64,000 bases of DNA from Sporobacter sp963675425 (GCA_963675425.1 OY776214.1:4278001-4342000); one strand, 5' to 3'. Shown: positions 17,299-25,930, counted from the first letter of the stretch. The notes: a model not told the origin generated them from the sequence alone. Program-made: numbers and translations.

Positions 17299-17316
17299 AT
17301 GCCCGACGAGCCATGA
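17299..17316 (+). promoter_or_regulatory. five-codon minicistron coupled to the acetyltransferase gene
   Basis: AAGGAGG at 17284-17290 is ideally spaced for an ATG at 17299, which opens ATG-CCC-GAC-GAG-CCA-TGA. Its stop overlaps the ATG of the GNAT gene (CCATGA). The acetyltransferase start itself has no ribosome site at normal distance, so its translation may depend on re-initiation after this minicistron. Confidence 0.4.
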
Positions 17317-17942
17317 CAGAACTAAAAAGACCGGGCGCTGTTTTGATCCGCCCTGAACACCCCGGCGATTATAACGAAACTGAAAATCTGACCCGCGAAG
17401 CATTTTGGAATCTCATGGGACCCGGCTGTACCGAGCATTACCTGCTACGCATCATGCGCGGCGATTCGTCCTTTATCCCGGAGCTTAATTATGTGGCTGA
17501 ATGGGATGATAAAATCATCGGCAATATTGTCTATACGAAAAGTTTGATCACCACACGCGGCGGCACAACACTGGACATCATCACCTTTGGCCCTATCGGC
17601 ATCCTGCCCGCATACCAGAAAAACGGTATCGGCGCGCAGCTCATCCGGTATACGCTTGATTTAGCCCGCCAAATGGGTTACACGGCAGTCGTGATTCTCG
17701 GGCATCCCGGCTACTACCCAAAGCTCGGTTTTAAGCGCGGCGCAGATTACGGACTGAGCCTGTCGGACGACCAGGCGCCGGACGCGCTGATGGCGCTCGA
17801 GCTCATACCCGGCAGCCTGAGTGAGCTTGGCGGCGGCATCTATCACTACGCCGCCGTTTATAACGTAGACCCGGCGGCGGCCGAAGTGTTTGACAAACGC
17901 TTTCCCCCGAAGGAAAAGAAAGCGACGGACACGCATTTATGA
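17313..17942 (+). CDS. GNAT family N-acetyltransferase (YhbS-like)
   Basis: 209 residues. The acetyl-CoA loop is FGPIGILPAYQKNGIGAQLI near residues 91-110, followed by ILGHPGYYPKLGFKRG near 131-146, typical of YhbS-like enzymes. The acceptor is unknown. It overlaps the next gene by 4 bp (ATGA), so the two are co-translated. Confidence 0.88.
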   Translation: MTELKRPGAVLIRPEHPGDYNETENLTREAFWNLMGPGCTEHYLLRIMRGDSSFIPELNYVAEWDDKIIGNIVYTKSLITTRGGTTLDIITFGPIGILPAYQKNGIGAQLIRYTLDLARQMGYTAVVILGHPGYYPKLGFKRGADYGLSLSDDQAPDALMALELIPGSLSELGGGIYHYAAVYNVDPAAAEVFDKRFPPKEKKATDTHL

Positions 17943-18457
17943 CGCATAACTATACCGTGATCCGGTCCAAGCGCAAAACGCTGGCGCTGGAGATCACGCC
18001 GGAACTTCAAATCCTCGTCCGCGCGCCGATGCGCGCGGCAACACGGGAGATTACAAAACTCGTTGAAAACAATACCGACTGGATTGAACGGAATCTGGAA
18101 AAACAGCGGGAGCGAGCGGCTGCGCGTCCCGCCCTGACGGCCGACGACATTGCGTCGCTTAAAAATAAGGCCGCGGAATTCATCCCGCCGCGCGTGGTGC
18201 ATTATGCAGGGGTCATGGGACTCGAGCCGGCCGGCATCAAGATCACAAGCGCCGTCAAACGCTTTGGCAGCTGCAGCGGCAAAAACCGGCTGTGCTTTTC
18301 CTACCGCCTGATGCTCTATCCCGAAGCGGCTGTTGATTACGTGATTGTCCACGAGCTGGCGCATATCCGCCATAAAAATCACGGCCGGGATTTTTATGCG
18401 CTGATCGAATCCGTACTGCCTGATTATAAAGAGCGCAAAAAGCTTTTTAAAGTGTAA
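17939..18457 (+). CDS. YgjP-like zinc metallopeptidase-fold protein (DUF45)
   Basis: 172 residues. The zinc site HELAHIRHKNHGRDFY near 139-154 gives HExxH plus a third histidine, as in the YgjP/DUF45 family (WLM/SprT-related). The N-terminal YTVIRSKRKTLALEI and KRFGSCSGKNRLCFSYRLM segments are also characteristic. It is probably a cytoplasmic peptidase or a fold-only homologue; substrates are not established for the family. Confidence 0.9.
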   Translation: MTHNYTVIRSKRKTLALEITPELQILVRAPMRAATREITKLVENNTDWIERNLEKQRERAAARPALTADDIASLKNKAAEFIPPRVVHYAGVMGLEPAGIKITSAVKRFGSCSGKNRLCFSYRLMLYPEAAVDYVIVHELAHIRHKNHGRDFYALIESVLPDYKERKKLFKV

Positions 18458-18497
18458 ATACTAAAAGCGCCGACTGTAACACCAGGCTGGTATTTAT

Positions 18498-18719
18498 ACT
18501 GAATGTCTATTCAGTCGTCCCGCCTGCGTGGATCGTTTTGCCGATTAACAGAAAACACGGTTGATTATATTGCTAAATAAACCGTGTTACAGGTACTGTC
18601 CATTATACTGAATAGCCATTCAGTTATTGCATTGCCGGTGAGCATAGGGTCGGCGGGCTTCCCTGCTGAAATACTGAAATAAATAGAAAGCTGGAATTTA
18701 TATTGAATATCGATTCAAC
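18498..18719. promoter_or_regulatory. three related palindromes upstream of the pseudouridine synthase gene
   Basis: ACTGAATGTCTATTCAGT at 18498-18515 and ACTGAATAGCCATTCAGT at 18607-18624 are 18-bp near-perfect dyads with the same TGAAT-N6-ATTCA-type core. A weaker version, TTGAATATCGATTCAA, is at 18703-18718, overlapping the presumed start. Spacing is about 109 and 95 bp. The symmetry and size match TetR/FadR-family operators. No regulator gene is adjacent. Confidence 0.5.
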
Positions 18720-19611
18720 TTCAAAGCCATCCGGCATGGAATTCATCGCCGATGAACAGACCGGCCTTTTAGCCTTTCTTCTTAAAACGCTGACCAATAA
18801 ATCACGAAATAACGTCAAGTCCATTCTGTCAAGCGGCGCAGTGTCGGTTGACGGCAAAAAAACGACGCGTCATGATCATCCGGTACGCCCCGGGCAGGCG
18901 GTCCGGATCGCCGCACCGGAGCAAATGCGTTATAAAAAGCCCAGACGGCTCAAATTCGTATATGAAGACGAAGAACTCATTGCCATCAATAAACCGGCGG
19001 GGCTTTTAAGCGTTGCCACCGACAGCGAAAATCTGCAGACGGCCTACCGCGACGTGACGGATTATGTCCGACGGACGAATCCGAACAACCGCATCTTTAT
19101 CGTCCACCGGCTGGACCGCGACACTTCGGGCATCGTGCTTTTTGCCAAGGATGAGCGCATCAAGTACGCTCTTCAGGACAGCTGGAACGAGCTGGCCGTC
19201 ACCCGCGGTTATACGGCGGTTGTTGAAGGCTTTCTGAAAGAAAAAACCGGCACGGTCCGTTCCTGGCTCAAGGAGACTAAAACCCACCGGATGTATTCCA
19301 GCTCCGTTTCCGGCGATGGGCTAGAGGCTGTGACGGCTTACAGCGTGCAGCGCGAATCGCGGGCCTATTCGCTGGTGGACATCCAACTTGAAACCGGGCG
19401 CAAAAACCAGATACGCGTGCACATGAAAGACCTGGGCCACCCTGTAGCCGGCGATAAAAAGTACGGCGCGACGACCAATCCCATCGGGCGGCTGGCGCTC
19501 CACGCGGGAAAGCTCGAGGTCCGACATCCTGTATCCGGCGAGCTGATGACGTTTCGCTGTGATACGCCGAAGGACTTTATCGATTTGTTTGATGCCGGCC
19601 AGCACCGATGA
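18703..19611 (+). CDS. RluA-family pseudouridine synthase
   Basis: About 302 residues if read from the TTG at 18703; an ATG at 18736 is an alternative that starts exactly at the family N-terminus, and neither has a strong ribosome site. A short S4-like domain (LTNKSRNNVKSILSSGAVSVDGK) is followed by the RluA catalytic domain with HRLDRDTSGIVLF near 136-148, where the aspartate is the catalytic residue, and ETGRKNQIRVHM and HPVAGDKKYG further on. It isomerises uridines in rRNA or tRNA. Confidence 0.92.
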   Translation: MNIDSTSKPSGMEFIADEQTGLLAFLLKTLTNKSRNNVKSILSSGAVSVDGKKTTRHDHPVRPGQAVRIAAPEQMRYKKPRRLKFVYEDEELIAINKPAGLLSVATDSENLQTAYRDVTDYVRRTNPNNRIFIVHRLDRDTSGIVLFAKDERIKYALQDSWNELAVTRGYTAVVEGFLKEKTGTVRSWLKETKTHRMYSSSVSGDGLEAVTAYSVQRESRAYSLVDIQLETGRKNQIRVHMKDLGHPVAGDKKYGATTNPIGRLALHAGKLEVRHPVSGELMTFRCDTPKDFIDLFDAGQHR

Positions 19612-19763
19612 AAACAGGCTGCCGCTTTTTTGTTTTTCGTCTGTCGTAACACCTTATGTAACCATGTCACAGAAACAAAGCCCGGCGGCTTCTATTATTG
19701 ATTCATAATCCATTTGATTATCCGGCGGCCCAGCCGCATAAAAATATCACGAAGGTGAAGCGC

Positions 19764-20393
19764 ATGCAAAAGCACATACAGGACCGGTACACCGACGAGG
19801 CCTCATCCTGCAGCAACCTAAGCTGCGGCAGCAATATGGAGATCCTCGGCGTCTCAGCGGGCGAAACAATACTCGACCTGGGCTGCGGGCGCGGCACGGA
19901 GACACTTGAAGCCGCGCGGCTGGCTGGCCCCGGCGGGACGGCCGTCGGTCTGGACCTGACGGAGGCCATGGTTGAAAAAGCCACACAGAACGCCGCCGCG
20001 CAGGGCCTGTCCAACACGCGCTTCGTCTGCGGGGACATCGAAAGCCTGCCGTTCGAGGACGAGATGTTTGACGCCGTCACCAGTAACTGCGTCATTAACC
20101 ACGCGCGTGATAAAAGCAAGGTGTACGCCGAAATCTACCGTGTTTTGAAGCCGGGCGGCCGATTCGTCGTATCGGACGCCGTTACGAAAGAGCCCCTGCC
20201 CCCCGAGGTTAAAAACGACCCGGAGGCCTGGGCGCAGTGCTTCGGCGGCGCGGTAACGGAGCAGGAATATCTGGATAGTATTCTGTCCGCCGGTTTTGAC
20301 CGGCTTAGCATTAAGAACCGGCGTGAGTACATCAAAAATACGTATGATTTTATCAGCCTCACACTACAGGCTTATAAAATACAACCTCAATGA
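19764..20393 (+). CDS. ArsM-like SAM-dependent methyltransferase
   Basis: 209 residues from the ATG at 19764 with GAAGGTGAAG upstream; an extended frame from a TTG at 19698 is less likely. SAM motif I is ILDLGCGRGTETLEAARL, followed by VGLDLTEAMVEKA, CGDIESLPFEDEMFDAVTSNCVINH and EIYRVLKPGGRFVVSD. This pattern is closest to arsenite methyltransferase/UbiE-type enzymes. Two Cys (SSCSNLSCG) near the N-terminus echo ArsM, but the third conserved Cys region is not obvious. It ends 13 bp before the Cys-rich peptide gene and is probably in one operon with it. Confidence 0.8.
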   Translation: MQKHIQDRYTDEASSCSNLSCGSNMEILGVSAGETILDLGCGRGTETLEAARLAGPGGTAVGLDLTEAMVEKATQNAAAQGLSNTRFVCGDIESLPFEDEMFDAVTSNCVINHARDKSKVYAEIYRVLKPGGRFVVSDAVTKEPLPPEVKNDPEAWAQCFGGAVTEQEYLDSILSAGFDRLSIKNRREYIKNTYDFISLTLQAYKIQPQ

Positions 20394-20406
20394 AGGGAGG
20401 CGCATT

Positions 20407-20511
20407 ATGAAGAAGGTCACCAAAGCTGACGCAAAATGCTGCTCGACATCGTTTGTCACCGCTCAGTGCTGCTCAAAATCCTCAAAGGTCGTAGCCGGGT
20501 GCCACGACTAA
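20407..20511 (+). CDS. 34-residue Cys-rich peptide, possible modified-peptide precursor
   Basis: ATG with a strong GGGAGG site 8 bases upstream opens a 34-codon frame. The peptide starts MKKVTKADAKCC and contains five cysteines (two CC pairs and a C-terminal GCHD), plus many Ser/Lys. Short length, Lys-rich leader-like start, Cys-rich core and position directly before a radical SAM/SPASM gene are the usual marks of a ribosomally made modified peptide precursor; a metal- or metalloid-binding peptide is the alternative. A pair of strong hairpins follows, which would let the peptide be made in excess over the enzymes. Confidence 0.7.
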   Translation: MKKVTKADAKCCSTSFVTAQCCSKSSKVVAGCHD

Positions 20512-20512
20512 A

Positions 20513-20587
20513 AGTAAACGCTGATTAAACGCCCGTTGGCGCACTCAGCGTTTACTTAAACGAGGGGGCGGCTTTCGCCGCCCCCTC
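20513..20587 (+). terminator. two tandem hairpins between peptide and radical SAM genes
   Basis: AGTAAACGCTGA pairs with TCAGCGTTTACT at 20513-20556 (12-bp perfect stem). GAGGGGGCGGC pairs with GCCGCCCCCTC at 20562-20587. Neither has a clear T-run, so partial termination or mRNA stabilisation of the peptide transcript is likely. Confidence 0.6.
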
Positions 20588-20666
20588 AGACTGTTAAGAA
20601 TAATGTCGTTATGATATTAAAATACAGAAAAGCGCCACTCCCCTGCATTTATACGGAGGTTAAATC

Positions 20667-22856
20667 ATGATATTAGCAAAGAACAACATTATTGTTCCGA
20701 TAAAAAATACTGCCGAGCCTGAATACGCCATCCTCAATCCCGTGTCCGGCAGCTTTGATATGATGGACGAAAACGACAAGGCGCTCTTAAGAGACATCGC
20801 AGCCGGAAAAGAGGTTGACCCGGACTTTACCGAATACATTTCAGAGCGCGGCTACGCGTACGCTTCATCCGAGGACGAGAAAAAGGCTGTGGACGCGGCG
20901 TACGAAGCATTCAAAAAAGAAATCGAAAACACACAGGTCCAGCTTATGCTGATCCCCACCTACGGCTGCAACCTGGCCTGCACGTACTGTTACCAGCACG
21001 GCATTGACGCCGAATATGAGGTCATTACCCGTGAAACGGTGGACGCCTTTTTTGATTATGCAAAGAAAACCTTCTCGGGCAAGCCGAAAAAGCCGTTCAT
21101 TACGCTTTTCGGCGGCGAGCCTCTTGTGGATTCCCCAAGACAGCGCGCCATTATTGAATATATCGTCTCGCGCTGCGCCGAGGAAGGGTACGAGCTGGCC
21201 GCCGTAACGAATGGATACGACTTTACAAAATATGCCGACCTGCTCAAAAAAGCCACGATCAAGGAAATCCAGTTCACGCTTGACGGAAGCCGCGACGTCC
21301 ATAACGCCCGCCGCGCCACAGCTAACCAAAAGGGCACGTTTGACAACGTCGTGGCGGGCATCGGCGCGGCGGTGAAAAACGGCTTTCCGGTTAACCTGCG
21401 CACTGTCGTCGATCTGGAAAACATCCGCGATATCGTGAAACTTGCTGAATATCTCGACGCACAGGGCTGGCTGGACCTGCCGCCGGAAAAATTTAAAACC
21501 CAGCTTGGACGCAACTACGAGCTGTTTGACTGTTATTTTAAGCCCCAGCATTTAATGACCCAGGCCGAGCTGTGGGCGGAATATTCGACTTTAAGCAAGG
21601 AATACCCCATCCTCAGTAAATTCCACCGGCCTGACTTCAAGGGTATCCGCCATATGGTGGACACAGGCGAGCTCTACATGGCCAGCTTTGACACCTGTCC
21701 CGCCGCCAAGACCGAATGGGTTTTCGATTTAAACGGAGAAATTTACGGCTGTACGGCCAGCTGCGGCCGGCGGGAGTATCTTCTGGGGACATTTTATCCG
21801 ACCGTCACACTTGACGCCGACGCCGCGGCAAAATGGCAAAAGCGAAGCGCAAAAACGATCGGCAAATGCCAAAGCTGCCAGTACGACGTCCTCTGCGGCG
21901 GCGGCTGCGGCGTGATATCCGCCAATCAAAACAGCGGGGACCCGCTCACACCAGACTGCCGGCCTATCCAGGAGCTTCTGGAAATCGGCGTTAATCATTA
22001 CATTGACGATATTCGCCGTATGACGGATGCACTTGAAGAAACCCATCCGCACCCGGAGTCTGTCCACACGGACGACTGCTGCTGTACACCGGCATCGCAT
22101 ATGGACGATTGCTGCTGCGCGCCGGTCCACCAAACGCAGGGCTGCGTTGTCTGCGGGGCCGAGCTGATATACGCCGACACGCCGCATACGGAAACCTGCC
22201 TCGTCTGCAAGAACACGTTTAAAACCAATATCAGCTGCCCGAATGGGCACTTTATCTGCGATACATGCCACAGCACGGACATCCTCAGTCAGGTCAAACG
22301 GCTTCTCATGGCGTCGGAAAGCGCCGACCCGGCGGCATTGATGTTGGAGGTCTTCTCGCTCCCCGGCCTAAAAATGCATGGGCCGGAATACCACAGCATC
22401 GTCCCGGCCGTACTCGTCGCCGCGTATCAAAACCAAAGCGGCACGCGAGACGAAGCCGCCATCGACGAAGCCATCCGGCGAGGCCGCGATATCAAGGGCG
22501 GCAGCTGCGGATATCATGGCATCTGCGGCGCGGCGGCCGGAACAGGCATCGCCGTATCCATCCTGGAAAAAGCCACGCCCCTGTCGGATACGGCCCGCGG
22601 CCAGGCCATGTCGGTCACCGGCCAGGCGCTCATGGACCTCAGCCGCCACGGCGGGCCGCGCTGCTGCAAACGCGACAGCATCAGCTCCGTCGAATCGTTT
22701 GTTAAGCACACCGGCTTTTTCAGCGATAGTAATCCAGCGGCGTATGTCTGCACGCAGTTTCCAGATAATAAGGACTGTATTGGCATTAAGTGCCCCTATT
22801 TCCCCGCAAACAAAACCAATCAAAAGGTCCCCGAAAGGATGATTATAAATGAGTAA
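20667..22856 (+). CDS. radical SAM/SPASM protein with Cys-rich linker and DUF5714-like C-terminal domain
   Basis: 729 residues in three parts. Residues 1-85 form an N-terminal domain of the kind seen in SPASM maturases (YAILNPVSGSFDMMDE). Residues 90-440 form the radical SAM core, with Cys101, Cys105 and Cys108 in GCNLACTYC for the SAM-binding [4Fe-4S] cluster, and a SPASM region (Cys344, C362, C366, C401, C404, C410, C414, C431) for auxiliary clusters. Residues 469-484 hold two DDCCC(T/A)P repeats, followed by zinc-ribbon-like CxxC pairs (493-534). Residues 565-715 form a His/Cys-rich domain (MHGPEYHSIVP, GGSCGYHGICGAAAG, CIGIKCPYF) that I believe is DUF5714. The gene overlaps the next by 8 bp. 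Confidence 0.85.
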   Translation: MILAKNNIIVPIKNTAEPEYAILNPVSGSFDMMDENDKALLRDIAAGKEVDPDFTEYISERGYAYASSEDEKKAVDAAYEAFKKEIENTQVQLMLIPTYGCNLACTYCYQHGIDAEYEVITRETVDAFFDYAKKTFSGKPKKPFITLFGGEPLVDSPRQRAIIEYIVSRCAEEGYELAAVTNGYDFTKYADLLKKATIKEIQFTLDGSRDVHNARRATANQKGTFDNVVAGIGAAVKNGFPVNLRTVVDLENIRDIVKLAEYLDAQGWLDLPPEKFKTQLGRNYELFDCYFKPQHLMTQAELWAEYSTLSKEYPILSKFHRPDFKGIRHMVDTGELYMASFDTCPAAKTEWVFDLNGEIYGCTASCGRREYLLGTFYPTVTLDADAAAKWQKRSAKTIGKCQSCQYDVLCGGGCGVISANQNSGDPLTPDCRPIQELLEIGVNHYIDDIRRMTDALEETHPHPESVHTDDCCCTPASHMDDCCCAPVHQTQGCVVCGAELIYADTPHTETCLVCKNTFKTNISCPNGHFICDTCHSTDILSQVKRLLMASESADPAALMLEVFSLPGLKMHGPEYHSIVPAVLVAAYQNQSGTRDEAAIDEAIRRGRDIKGGSCGYHGICGAAAGTGIAVSILEKATPLSDTARGQAMSVTGQALMDLSRHGGPRCCKRDSISSVESFVKHTGFFSDSNPAAYVCTQFPDNKDCIGIKCPYFPANKTNQKVPERMIINE

Positions 22857-24126
22857 CAATATTATGCATATCAGCGACGAGGAATTTCAGTCAGCCGTGC
22901 TGGAAAGCGACATCCCCGTCATCATCGACTTTTTCTCCGATGACTGCGCCCCGTGCGAGGTGCTTGCGCCGATCTTTGAGAAAATGGCGGAAAAATACGA
23001 CGGGCATATTAAGTTCGTCAAAATGCACCGCCAGGAAAACCGTGAGTTTGCCAAAAGCCTCAACGTCACCGGCAGCCCGACCGTGCTGTTTTTCCAGAAC
23101 GGCAAGGAAGTCGGCGAGCGCCTGTCGGGCTTTATGAACAAGCCGCAGGTCCGCCGGGCTATTGAAGCTATCCTCGGCGACGTTCTGCCGAAAGAGCCGA
23201 TGCGCCGCGTCGACTGCGACGTTTTGATCCTGGGCGCCGGCGCCGCCGGCCTGTCGGCTGCTATTTATTCGTCACGCGCCAAGCTGAACACCGTCGTCGT
23301 GGACATCAGCGTACCCGGCGGGCAGGCCGCATCCACCTACCACATCGAAAACTATCCGGGCACACCCGGCATGGTTCGCGGAAAAGACCTCATTGCCAAC
23401 ATGCGTGAGCAGGCGCTGTCGTTCGGGGCGACGATCGACGACCTCAAGGAAATCTTTGAAATTCAGCTGACCGACAAGATTAAATACATACGCTCCGAGG
23501 ATACGGAGTATTACGCCAAGGCGGTCATCGTTGCCGCCGGCGCGAGCCCCCGGGCGCTCCCCGCCGAGCATGCCGACGAATACAAAGGCCGAGGCGTACA
23601 CTACTGCGCCACGTGCGACGGCTCGATGTACCAGGACCGCAAGGTCATCGTCGTCGGCGGCGGCAACGCGGCCATCGACGAGGCGCTGTTTTTAACGCGG
23701 TATGCCAGCCACGTAACAATTATCCACCGCAGCGCATTGCGCGCCGCCAAGAGCACACAGGATTCCGCTCTGGACCATGATAAAATCGACGTCGTCTATG
23801 ACGCCAGAGTCACGAAGGTCAACGGACTCGACTATGCGCTGGAAAGCGTCGTTGTGGAAAACGTCAAGACGGGCGAGGTGTCGGAAATCAAGACGGACGG
23901 TGCGTTCGTCTACATCGGGACGGAACCGGCGTCGGCTCCCTTTGTCGGCCAGCTGGAGCTGGACGAGAGCGGCTACATCGTCGCCGGAGAGGACACGAAA
24001 ACAAATATCGACGGCGTATTCGCCGCGGGCGATATCCGCACCAAGGCGGTGCGCCAGGTCGTAACAGCGGCATCAGACGGGGCCATATCCGGCATCATGG
24101 CGGAAAAATATATTGGCAGCTGTTAA
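22849..24126 (+). CDS. thioredoxin-thioredoxin reductase fusion
   Basis: 425 residues. Residues 1-105 are a thioredoxin domain whose active site reads CAPC (normally CGPC). Residues about 120-425 are a low-Mr thioredoxin reductase: FAD motif DVLILGAGAAGLSAA, redox site CATC in HYCATCDG, NAD(P)H motif VIVVGGGNAAIDEALFL, and C-terminal GVFAAGDIRTKAVRQVVTAASDGA. The fusion gives a self-contained disulfide reductase. Its start lies inside the radical SAM gene, so the two are translationally coupled, pointing to reduction of the Cys-rich peptide or of the Cys-rich parts of its partner. Confidence 0.9.
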   Translation: MSNNIMHISDEEFQSAVLESDIPVIIDFFSDDCAPCEVLAPIFEKMAEKYDGHIKFVKMHRQENREFAKSLNVTGSPTVLFFQNGKEVGERLSGFMNKPQVRRAIEAILGDVLPKEPMRRVDCDVLILGAGAAGLSAAIYSSRAKLNTVVVDISVPGGQAASTYHIENYPGTPGMVRGKDLIANMREQALSFGATIDDLKEIFEIQLTDKIKYIRSEDTEYYAKAVIVAAGASPRALPAEHADEYKGRGVHYCATCDGSMYQDRKVIVVGGGNAAIDEALFLTRYASHVTIIHRSALRAAKSTQDSALDHDKIDVVYDARVTKVNGLDYALESVVVENVKTGEVSEIKTDGAFVYIGTEPASAPFVGQLELDESGYIVAGEDTKTNIDGVFAAGDIRTKAVRQVVTAASDGAISGIMAEKYIGSC

Positions 24127-24171
24127 GCTCTCAAGGCGATAACCGCTCGGCTTTTTTGACAGTCTTGTGAG

Positions 24172-25851
24172 CATAGTGTAAAATAATCATTGGCAAAAAG
24201 TAAGGAGGAATAGCGAAAACTATTCCCCCTGCATACGAAACTTGTTATGATGAGTTTGCGTACAACATCAGACAGGAGGCGTATGCAGGTTGAGTATAAC
24301 TGAGAATAGAGAAAAAAACAAGATTGACATACGAGAGATAGAAAGGACAGTATACAAAGCGGCGCTGCGCGCGGGGCGGTCAGCGATGACGGAGTATCTT
24401 GAGGCCCAGGACGGCGCACTGGCGGAGACACGCGACCGGAAGAGGTACCGGAATAAAGGGAAGCGGCGGACGGTATTGAAGACGGTGCTGGGTGAAGTAG
24501 AAATCAACCGACGAGTATACGAGACCGAGAACGAGGCGGGGCAGAAAATCCATGTATATCTATTGGACGAGGCTGTTGGGATAGATACACCTGGTCAATT
24601 TAGCCCGATGCTGTCGGAACTTGTGGCAACAGCGGCCTGCGAAAGTACATACCGGGAAACAGCGCGGCAGATTAGTGAGCTGACGGGCCAGACGATTAGC
24701 CATCAGACGGCGTGGGCGATAACGCAGGAGACTGGAGATCGTGTCCGGGCACGGGAAGAAATGGTTGCAGCGCAGGCGCGACAAGACAAAGGGACCGGCA
24801 AATTGGAAAGCAAGATTTTGTACGAGGAAGCGGACGGGATATGGCTGAAACTCCAAGGCAAAGACAGGAAAGCATACGGGTCGTCGAAAGAGATGAAAGC
24901 GGCCATAGCCTACAGCGGCGTTATAAGGAAGCGGGAAACGCCGAAGACTGGCCGACAAGGTCGCCTGTGCCGGGTTTGAAGGCGTGGAGGACTTTATCAG
25001 GCGCAAGGAAGGCGTCATTGCGTCAGTATATCGTGTGGATGAGATAGACCTGCGCATTCTTAACGGTGACGGTGCCAAGTGGATATCGGCGCATAAGGAT
25101 GGGGCTGCCATATATCAACTGGATCCGTTTCACAGGAATAGAGCAATACGCGAATATGTGGATGATCCGGAGCTTCAGCACCTGATGATAGACCTGCTTT
25201 ACGCTAAAGATATTGATAAACTGCTGGCCGTAATAGCGGCGTCAGTTAACAGTACGCTAGAACCGGATGAACAGGAAAAACGACAAAGGCTTTTTGCCTA
25301 TTTCAGCAATAACAAGGAAGGCCTCGTTCCATATTACCGGCGTGGTGTGAAGATACCGCCGGTTAACAAAGGTTTAGCCCCGGCGCGCTGCGGAAGTATG
25401 GAGAGCAATATATTTACACTGATCGGAAATCGGATGAAAGGACGCCGGGCCTGTTGGAGCGTCAGCGGCGCTGATAATTTGGCAGCGATTCTTTGCCTGA
25501 AGCATACCGGTAGGCTCGCAGCCGTATTGTCCGCTCTTGGACCAATCGCGTTGGCGGATTCAGAGCCGACACCTGTTGGTCTAAGGCCTCGTGAGGTGCC
25601 GGAGTGTGTCGGCAAAGGTTACAATGGCTTCAAACATGCCGCTATTCCCGATATGCCTTGGGCCAAAAACATGCTGGGTATGAAGTCGCTTTCCGTGACG
25701 CCCTTTCTTGCCGGTTCGTAAGCATCACGATAAAACCCAGTACACCAAGGGATAGCTATGCCCTTCCCTTTGAACAATATATTACAACTGCAAGCTTTCT
25801 CCTCACAAATTTCTATGAGGCGACTTTTGCCAACGTTTACTTGACACATAC
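24172..25851 (+). mobile_element. ISLre2-type insertion sequence, 1680 bp
   Basis: Both ends can be fixed. A 9-bp direct repeat TCTTGTGAG lies at 24163-24171 and at 25852-25860, the target duplication. Imperfect terminal inverted repeats read inward as CATAGTGTAAAATAATC then ATTGGCAAAAAG on the left, and GTATGTGTCAAGTAAAC then GTTGGCAAAAG on the right. The transposase gene inside is frameshifted. The left flank (GGCTTTTTTGACAGTC) resembles an end of the structured repeat found at 26.1 and 29.4 kb. Confidence 0.85.
24290..25721 (+). pseudogene. ISLre2/UPF0236-type transposase, frameshifted
   Basis: The first part (24290-24979) and second part (24984 onward, open in its frame from about 24936) together make the family's usual 470-480 residues. 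The second frame continues naturally upstream of its GTG as RRLADKVACAGFEG before VEDFIRRKEGVIASVY, the expected ISLre2 continuation, so the shift falls near 24925-24945 and is of +1 type. Motifs ILYEEADGIW and ILNGDGAKWI hold likely catalytic acidic residues. No slippery sequence was evident, so this is more likely a disabling mutation than programmed frameshifting. Confidence 0.8.
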
Positions 25852-25930
25852 TCTTGTGAGACAGGCGTATCACACCGGCGCGTTTTGGTGTATAATAATG
25901 TTGACTTACATTATTTTAGGGGGATGCGCC

